DNA from: Chamaecyparis obtusa
Taxonomy: Eukaryota > Streptophyta > Pinopsida > Cupressales > Cupressaceae
DNA length: 64,000 nt
NCBI GenBank assembly: GCA_027943335.1
Contig: BSBK01002060.1
Location: 744,001-808,000, forward strand
Direction: 5' to 3'
The stretch's first letter is position 1, and every line of letters begins with the position of its first letter. The translations under genes and the position numbers were made by a program. This document shows positions 58,049-64,000 of the stretch, piece by piece. Under the pieces are notes generated by a model. The model saw only the letters and a program-made list of their open reading frames with translations, made no database searches and had not been told where the DNA came from.

Positions 58049-59821
58049 ATGATGAAGCAGCTGCAAGCTATGCAAGTTGAACTTAACAATCTTAAGAAAG
58101 AGAAGGAACCCAAGGAATTCTCTAGGGAAGCTTTATGCCATTTTCCATTTGATAAAGACTTGTACATGTCACCATGCCTCCGGATAGAATGTGAGCAACG
58201 TGACAACCCTTATGATACCTCTTCCACGGAGAGTGACACATCCAGCTTTGGAGACTATGATGACTATGATGATAGACAATGTAATGATACCTATGACACC
58301 TTTGTTCCTAAGAATCCTCCTCGTCGTTCATTCCTGCTTACTACAAATGGGCCGTCACATTGGATAGATCATGATGGTGATCCATATGATTCTAATTTTG
58401 AAAGATACTTTGATGGCTTTTGTGGACAATACCTTGATTATGATCCATCTACTACTGCTGAGGACTATAAAATGCATCGTACTAGCTTGAAACGTCAATA
58501 CTATAACGATCTCTCCTCTAAGAACTCTCTGGCTAAAAATAAAGATTACACTCTCAAGCAAGATCATGTTAATGTTGGACCTTTGTCTTGTGATGGTTCC
58601 CTTGCATCCCCTACTTCCTCCAATACCCGTACATTTCCTAAAGCTTCTGAGTCTTTCAAATTTTTCACAGAACCTTCATCTGACACAAGCCCTGATACTT
58701 TTCATGTGGTTCCCTATCGTTATCCTCCAGGGCTACCTCTTAAAGAAACTCAAGCTAACCTTCACCTGGTTGCAAATACTTTCAATGATGCTAAACCTAA
58801 AGAGCCTCAGCCTTTATACGCTATAATGCCCACTTTAGCTAGTCCTTCACCATCTCTGTCAAAGTCTTCCATACAATCCCAACATGCTTCCTTGTCCTTA
58901 GAAGTGGTTCCATGTCAAGAGGACTCTAAAAATGATGAAGAAAAGAACATAAAGAAAGATCAAGATCAAGAACCCTCCATGTCATCCAATCCCTTTCATG
59001 ATGTCTCTTATCTGCTTCATGGTTCTTTTGATCCTGCACCCCCTTTTTCATGCATTCCACCATGTCTTAAATCTTCGCCTAAGCAAGATCAGGCTACTAC
59101 TTACACTATTGAGATTATTGAAAATCAAAATGACCTTACTACACTTGCACTTTCCAAAGATAATACTTCCATTAAGGTTGGTAAAAATGGTGTTGTTACT
59201 TCCAATGTTAAGCCTATTGAAAATCAAGAGAAAAATTATGAGCTTATGCTATCCAAAGATCTTTGTCAAGATCAAAGTCTTTCATCTTCTTATTCTACCA
59301 CTCCATGTTCGTTTCCACTTTCTACTCTTCCTAAGTCTTTGCAAGCTTTGAAAAATCCTATCAAAGAAGGTGCTCATATTCAAGATGTCCACGATTCTAT
59401 TTTAAATTCTAATGTTCACTCTAAAGGTGCTGATATCCTTGGTTGTCATATAGATGGTGATGAACTTATTGATTATCCTTTTGCGTCTTCCACTTCCATC
59501 CTTGGACCTCTTCCACCACTACTAAGGGCTTCACGCCTTCCTTCCATCTTGGGTCCTTATGTCCCTTCACTTTCCCCTCCTAACTCTCCTAATTTTCCAT
59601 CCATCTTGGGTCCTTACATCCCTCCATCTCCCATCTTCCCTCAAGATCAACATAGATGCATACCCTTGAATCCTTTTCATCCATCCACCCATCTAAACCA
59701 GTCATATCCTCCCTCTTCCACAAGTCCCAAGTCCTTTGGAAGTAACTTGAATGTTCAATACAAAAAAAAAGAAGCAATACAAGAATCCATCAAAAAGAGA
59801 AGATCGCCATGTCTCCTCTAA
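58049..59821 (+). CDS. Intact 590-aa ORF in element H, function unknown
   Basis: One open frame with no internal stop. The start MMKQLQAMQVELNNLKKEKE is a short coiled coil. FPFDKDLYM (about residue 30) recalls a phrase near the start of Gag in some plant gypsy elements. An acidic Asp/Tyr-rich segment follows (65-90), then a long Ser/Pro/Lys-rich, probably disordered body and a C-terminal Pro-rich tract where PSILGPYxPS repeats (about 510-545). No knuckle, protease or RT is seen. It lies where gag would be expected. A +1 frame continuation begins before the stop. It may be an unusual Gag-like protein or cargo; uncertain. Confidence 0.55.
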   Translation: MMKQLQAMQVELNNLKKEKEPKEFSREALCHFPFDKDLYMSPCLRIECEQRDNPYDTSSTESDTSSFGDYDDYDDRQCNDTYDTFVPKNPPRRSFLLTTNGPSHWIDHDGDPYDSNFERYFDGFCGQYLDYDPSTTAEDYKMHRTSLKRQYYNDLSSKNSLAKNKDYTLKQDHVNVGPLSCDGSLASPTSSNTRTFPKASESFKFFTEPSSDTSPDTFHVVPYRYPPGLPLKETQANLHLVANTFNDAKPKEPQPLYAIMPTLASPSPSLSKSSIQSQHASLSLEVVPCQEDSKNDEEKNIKKDQDQEPSMSSNPFHDVSYLLHGSFDPAPPFSCIPPCLKSSPKQDQATTYTIEIIENQNDLTTLALSKDNTSIKVGKNGVVTSNVKPIENQEKNYELMLSKDLCQDQSLSSSYSTTPCSFPLSTLPKSLQALKNPIKEGAHIQDVHDSILNSNVHSKGADILGCHIDGDELIDYPFASSTSILGPLPPLLRASRLPSILGPYVPSLSPPNSPNFPSILGPYIPPSPIFPQDQHRCIPLNPFHPSTHLNQSYPPSSTSPKSFGSNLNVQYKKKEAIQESIKKRRSPCLL

Positions 59822-60293
59822 ACAACACAGAGGCATAAAGTCAAAAGAGATATCTAAGAAAAAAACTACAAGACAAGTATGGGTTCCAAAATCCATCATT
59901 GAAGATATTCTCTCTAGATCATCAAAAAGAAATAAAAAGCCTACGGCTATATGGATTCCAAAGTCTCTTTTGAAAGAGTCTGGTGTTGAGAAAAAAGTGA
60001 AATTGACATTCAAGCTTCCAAAGGCTTCCACTTCATCTCCCTCCAAAAATATTCTTCCATTACATGCGCCTAAACTACAACCTCTACTATCCATTCACCA
60101 TATTCCTTCACGTTTTCCTTCATTCACATTTCCTACACCCTCTTGCCACCCTTCAAGGTATGTGTTGATGTTGATCTTTCCTTCCTTTCCACCTACCCTT
60201 TCACAATCCTTCCATGCATTATCCTTCTACCTTCTATCATTTTTCCTCATTTGCCTATTCCTTCTATCTTCCAACCTCACTCGCTTTACATAA
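59751..60293 (+). pseudogene. Frameshifted continuation of the element H ORF
   Basis: It overlaps the end of the 590-aa ORF in a shifted frame. The first 90 residues are basic and include two related phrases, RQVWVPKSIIEDIL and TAIWIPKSLLKESG, suggesting continued coding. After about residue 100 the frame is Ser/Pro/Phe-rich low complexity and probably not coding. A single base loss in a run of A residues near 59770 could explain the split, or programmed frameshifting at the A-run. Confidence 0.4.
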
Positions 60294-60439
60294 AACTGTA
60301 TCCTCCATTTTTCTCTTCCATCTCCCTTTTTCTATCAGCATCTTTGAGCATATCATTTTGAATCCTTGGCATATCATGGTTTATCCTTTCAAGGGGCATT
60401 ATCTAAAAAGCTTGCCTTCTTCTAAAAAATAAAATTAAA

Positions 60440-60605
60440 AAAAATTAAAAATTAAAAATGTGCCTTGGTGAAAACCTGGAAACAGGTACCTTGGTCGCAA
60501 AAGTAAAGAGAAATAAATTCATCCTATGGTGAAAACCACTCCCGTGTGGCATCTTGGATAAGTACTTTAATGAAAACCTGGCAATCAGGCATCATGCGTA
60601 GTTCT
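60440..60605 (+). repeat. GTGAAAACCTGG-type hairpin repeats, first cluster
   Basis: Units such as GCCTTGGTGAAAACCTGG and CAGGTACCTTGGTCGC, ATGGTGAAAACCACTC, and ATGAAAACCTGGCAATCAGG recur. Flanking CCTTGG words can pair with the GTGAAAACC segment. The second cluster is at 61790-62040. Confidence 0.65.
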
Positions 60606-61137
60606 TCTACATATTTCATCCATTCCATCTTCTCTCTTTGATCTTGACAATGTTGATCTATACACAAACATTTGGTTATTTTGTGAGTTGTCTGATGATG
60701 ATCTTGCTTTCATTCCCTTCCTGTTTAGCCTTCATATTTATTTTCCTCCATTCATTCTAGTCTTTCGCTATCATTTCCCCTTTGGTCTTGATTTAAAAAA
60801 AAAGAAGAAAGAAAGAGTAAAACACAGTGCTATGAAGCCTCTTGTCATGTCTACTCCTTTGGATTGCATCCTTTCCTTCTTTGGCATTACGCTTTTGTGA
60901 CTTATCCTATGCTAGCCTTTCATTGCTTATCCAAATGCGCTTTACAAGACAATTTTTCTCTAGCTTGGGTATTCTTGAGGAGTTTTTCCTTGAGGATTTC
61001 TTCCCTTCATTCTCCTTCATTCTCTTGTCTTCCATCTCTTCCACTAGCTTGCCAATCCCTCTTGTTCTCCACCTTGCTAGACATTGGGACTGCATGATAT
61101 GATCTTGCTTGGGAGTTTGCAATGGAAAAAGATGCTA
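60606..61137. other. Unassigned low-complexity stretch
   Basis: T/C-rich text. ORFs on the plus strand (60688-61102) are Phe/Leu/Ser-rich with no domain and are not credible. The RT and most of integrase expected upstream of the integrase tail are missing, so a deletion is inferred here. Confidence 0.4.
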
Positions 61138-61281
61138 TCAAGTATACCAAGTATCCAAACAAGTATAAGAATCAGTATCAGAACAATTATCAAAATCAGT
61201 ATCAGAATCAGTATCATAACAAGTATCAAAATAAGTATCAGAATGAGTATTATAATGAGTATCAGAACTAGTATCAGAACA
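61138..61281 (+). repeat. In-frame 12-bp repeat (AGTATCAGAATC)n in integrase
   Basis: About twelve imperfect units alternate AGTATCAGAATC, AGTATCAAAATA and AGTATCATAACA. The array is in the same frame as the integrase tail and encodes a Ser-Ile-Arg-x series that ends in RTSIRTPTGATPF. A conserved phrase at this place in relatives reads RTSxRTxTGATPF, so the array probably grew from that codon motif. Confidence 0.85.
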
Positions 61282-61725
61282 CCTACTGGGGCTACACCTT
61301 TCGCTTTAGTTTATGGGTCTGAAGTGGTACTGCCTATTGAGGTTAAAATCTCATCACTTAGAATCAGAATGCATGGTCTAGTAACTGATGATGACTACAG
61401 AGTGTCTAGGTTGCAAGAACTTGAACTACTAGATGAGCGCAGACAAGTAGCATATGATCATCTCAGAGTATATCAGAAGTGAATGTCTAGAGGCTACAAC
61501 AAGAAAGTCAAACACAAAGAATTTCAGGTTGGTGATCTAGTCTTGAGAGAAAATCTTAAAAATCAATCCCATTGAGAATGCAAGGGGAAGTTCAAACCCA
61601 ACTGGTTGGGTCCCTTTGTCATCACTACTACTTTTGGCTCTGGTGCCTATCAACTCTCAATGACTGAAGGAGAACAGCTCTGAGAACCAATCAATGTTCT
61701 CCATCTGAAGAAATTCTACGCCTAA
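61282..61725 (+). pseudogene. Gypsy integrase C-terminus (OTA/Tat-like), with three stops
   Basis: The reading TGATPFALVYGSEVVLPIEV, RLQELELLDERRQVAYDHLR, NKKVKHKEFQVGDLVLRENL, NWLGPFVITTTFGSGAYQLS and VLHLKKFYA-stop is the C-terminal part of integrase from non-chromodomain plant gypsy elements. Three TGA codons (61480, 61573, 61681) interrupt one otherwise intact frame; each fits CGA to TGA. The catalytic core and RT are absent. It is followed at 62195 by a PPT, so it marks the 3' end of an element. Confidence 0.85.
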
Positions 61726-61789
61726 GGCATTCGGTCTATGGTTAAATATCTTTAAAAAACCCTAAAAATCAGAAAAAGTCCTGAAAAAA

Positions 61790-62045
61790 TGAACATCTTG
61801 GTGAAAACCTAGCAATAGGCACCTTGATGATTCACAAAAAAATCAAAAAAATATAAAAAATTCAAAAAAATTCAAAAATATCAAAAGTTCAAAAAAATTG
61901 AAAAAAAATGAAAAATACAAAAAAAATGAGAAAAAGAAAAAGTGCCTTGGTGAAAACCTGGGAAAGGGCGCCTTGGTAGCAAAAATAGAATCTCTGCCAA
62001 GATGGTGAAAACTTGGCAAATGGGTGCCACTTGTTTCAAAATGCT
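61790..62045 (+). repeat. GTGAAAACCTGG-type repeats, second cluster, and (A)n-rich run
   Basis: CTTGGTGAAAACCTAGCAAT, GCCTTGGTGAAAACCTGGG and GATGGTGAAAACTTGGC recur around an A-rich TTCAAAAAAATTC run (61835-61940). Such units are familiar from the untranslated 3' region of some plant gypsy elements. Confidence 0.65.
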
Positions 62046-62194
62046 CCATCTATTAGTGCAATCTTGGTCTTTCCCAACTTTTAGTCTTGCTTTAGTTTGT
62101 ACATATCTCCCGGTTTATTTTTTGCATTTCCAGTTTTCAATAAGTTAGTTTGTCCACCAATTAGCTCAAGCGTTTGTATCCTATCAATGTTCAA

Positions 62195-62206
62195 ACTTGG
62201 GGGCAA
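62195..62206 (+). other. Polypurine tract at the end of the integrase-tail element
   Basis: ACTTGGGGGCAA is followed five bases later by TGTCATATCC, a likely LTR start. Confidence 0.55.
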
Positions 62207-62210
62207 TCAA

Positions 62211-64000
62211 TGTCATATCCTATGGTCTCCAGTATATCTTAGACGTATCATATCCAGTTAGAGTCCTTTGAAGCTTCATGTGAGTCAGTCAGTCAATCTT
62301 GTCTCCAAAAATTTTTTTGCATCTACATCAACGCAATCAAACATCACACTGAAAATGATCTATGCTTTTTTACATGCTTTTATCTCCTTGTATGCTTACT
62401 ATTTCACATTGAGATTTTTGCATATTGTGTCCCTTCGAGCTCTTCGATGATGTCCTTTATAGGATTTAGAGAGTGATGATTGGGGGCATAATCTTTTCTT
62501 TGTTTTCTTCTTGTATGTGAAAATCTAACAACTTTAAAAATTTTGGATTGAAATGGTGTCTGACTGTAAGAGCCTCTATCTCAAATTGGATGGCCATGCG
62601 TACCTCAACCATTGATACCTGGAAAATTCAAGGAAGTTTGATCTAATATTGTCTTTTTGAGTGAGTTCTTTCTCCTACTGTGAAACACGATCTTACCTAA
62701 GGATGTGAACGATAAAGGGTCACTACGGGTAATTCACATTAGATTTAGAATGATCTCTTGGCTGTTTGATGTATTTTTCATGCAAGGCGTATTCAGGTCA
62801 TCACAACGTTCATGTTTTGATGCTTATACAAATTGCTATATCAAAATAGACATGATATTCAGGTCATCTTGGCATTTGTGCCTTGGTGCTTATATCTAAT
62901 CCGACATTCCAAAAATAAAATCAATATTCATATATCCATGGTTGTTGACCAGTGGGTGTTGTATTGATTCTTGTGCATACAAATCGATATTCATATGTCT
63001 ATGATTTTTTAGCTAGTGGGCATTGTATTGATTTATCCGATTACCTAAAAGTTCAATGATGATAACAAATTGACATATGATCAGTGACTAGGTCCTAGGT
63101 CTTAGGTTGCATTTCATATTGCATGCTTCTTTGCATTTTTTATCTTTGCATGATCTCACAATGACTAAACGAACTTCAAAACTTAAACAATTCTTCATAT
63201 CAATTCTTCAAATCTAACAAGAGCTGAATCTCACATGAAGGTTCCTCCAACGAAGCAGCAAGTAGAATCCTTTTTCGGGATCAAAATTCAAATCTGAGAT
63301 CATTCATATTATTAACTACTTGCATAATCGACCTTCAATTATCACAAAAATTAGTATTCAACTTAACTGATTATCTAACATCAAACTATCAAAATTTCAA
63401 CTTGGTCAACCATGGTCAACTCATGGTCAAACCTAGTCAAACTTAGTCTCCAGGACCTCTAAACGATGCAGAATGCATTCACCGGACGTGTTTAACCACT
63501 TCTCAAATCAATTAACATGCTTCTAAACTCTCAATGCTGACTTTTCTTGTCAGATTTCAATTTTAATCCCGAAGGGGGCATGGTATTGCATATCATTCAA
63601 AGTCTGTAATCAAATTTGAAATCATATCTTTATGGAAATCAATATCTTTCCTCAGTAATCAAGACAACAACCACGTCTAGTTATTGATTCATCAAAAAAC
63701 CTCATCGCTCGGGGCAAATCTATCATCTCTTGGGGCATATTAGATTCATCAAGATCCATATCAATCTGGTATTCTCCTAATCTTGTAAACTGTATCAGTT
63801 TTTGCAACCATCGGATCATAGTGTTCTTTCCTTGGTTCTTCGGCAACTGAAGGGTTCAGATGTGATACCTCTATCATGGTTTTGCTAAGACAATCGAGTC
63901 TAGAACCGGTCACTCACTTCTTTGCAATCCTAAGGTTTGGAATCAGGCGTTTTGACACTCTTTCGCAGTCATTGGTTCATTGTTGCTATAGTGAACATTA
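62211..64000 (+). repeat. Probable 3' LTR and flank, runs off the window
   Basis: It starts TGTCATATCCTATGG after the PPT. It does not resemble LTR H (53929), so the two belong to different elements. G-rich ...GGGGGCAT... words at 62481 and 63573 could be further PPT-like sites. Two blocks near 62930 and 62990 share CAATATTCATAT-CATGGTT/CTATGATTT and AGTGGG-TTGTATTGATT, a short degenerate repeat. ORFs here have no motif. Confidence 0.4.

Noticed and set aside
59589..60094. Minus-strand ORFs opposite the 590-aa ORF end
   Set aside because: Antisense shadows of the Pro/Ser-rich repeat region.
60688..61102. Hydrophobic ORFs resembling membrane proteins
   Set aside because: T/C-rich low-complexity DNA open in several frames; composition alone explains the hydrophobicity.

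Overview
The window is plant nuclear DNA from a large, repeat-choked genome. It holds layered Ty3/gypsy and Ty1/copia LTR retrotransposons, a plant L1-like LINE, a hAT-type transposase pseudogene, and two exons of one ordinary host gene, a diacylglycerol kinase. No rRNA, tRNA, organellar or bacterial genes were recognised. The old nested elements, very long LTRs and a gene whose remaining exons are not in view suggest a big-genome seed plant, possibly a gymnosperm. That taxonomic step is inference.

Layout. 1-4.96 kb: the 3' part of a gypsy-type element whose internal ORF starts with a PDS5-like (cohesin regulator) segment and continues into an acidic coiled-coil protein; it ends in a polypurine tract (PPT) and LTR. 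5.85-14.3 kb: a decayed chromovirus-like gypsy pol and 3' LTR, split inside integrase by a 4,184-bp solo LTR (8332-12515, 5-bp target duplication AGCAC). 14.3-15.27 kb: tail and 3' LTR of a third gypsy element, followed by the 3' end of a copia element (15.27-16.33 kb). 16.7-18.1 kb: the 5' end of a minus-strand gypsy element. 18.06-32.53 kb: gag start, primer-binding site (PBS) and three successive minus-strand LTR copies (A, B, C) of the solo-LTR family. Copies A and B carry a roughly 3.4-kb ORF inside the LTR. 33.94-34.29 kb: last two exons of a DGK gene. 35.76-42.04 kb: a BED-finger/DUF659 hAT-like gene split by a 5.43-kb gag-only LTR element. 42.04-46.49 kb: AT-rich, unassigned. 46.49-53.93 kb: a minus-strand LINE split by a complete copia-type element (48.20-52.80 kb). 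53.93-64 kb: a gypsy 5' LTR and PBS, a long leader, an intact 590-aa ORF, an integrase tail with an in-frame 12-bp repeat expansion, and a further PPT/LTR.

Most genes belong to mobile elements and are broken. Nearly all recognisable premature stops can be explained by C-to-T change (CAG to TAG, CGA to TGA), as expected for long-methylated repeats. The observations best worth following are the ORF carried inside the long LTR with its own TATA-like box, the PDS5-like sequence captured in a gypsy-type element, and palindromic CGTACG arrays shared by otherwise unrelated elements.
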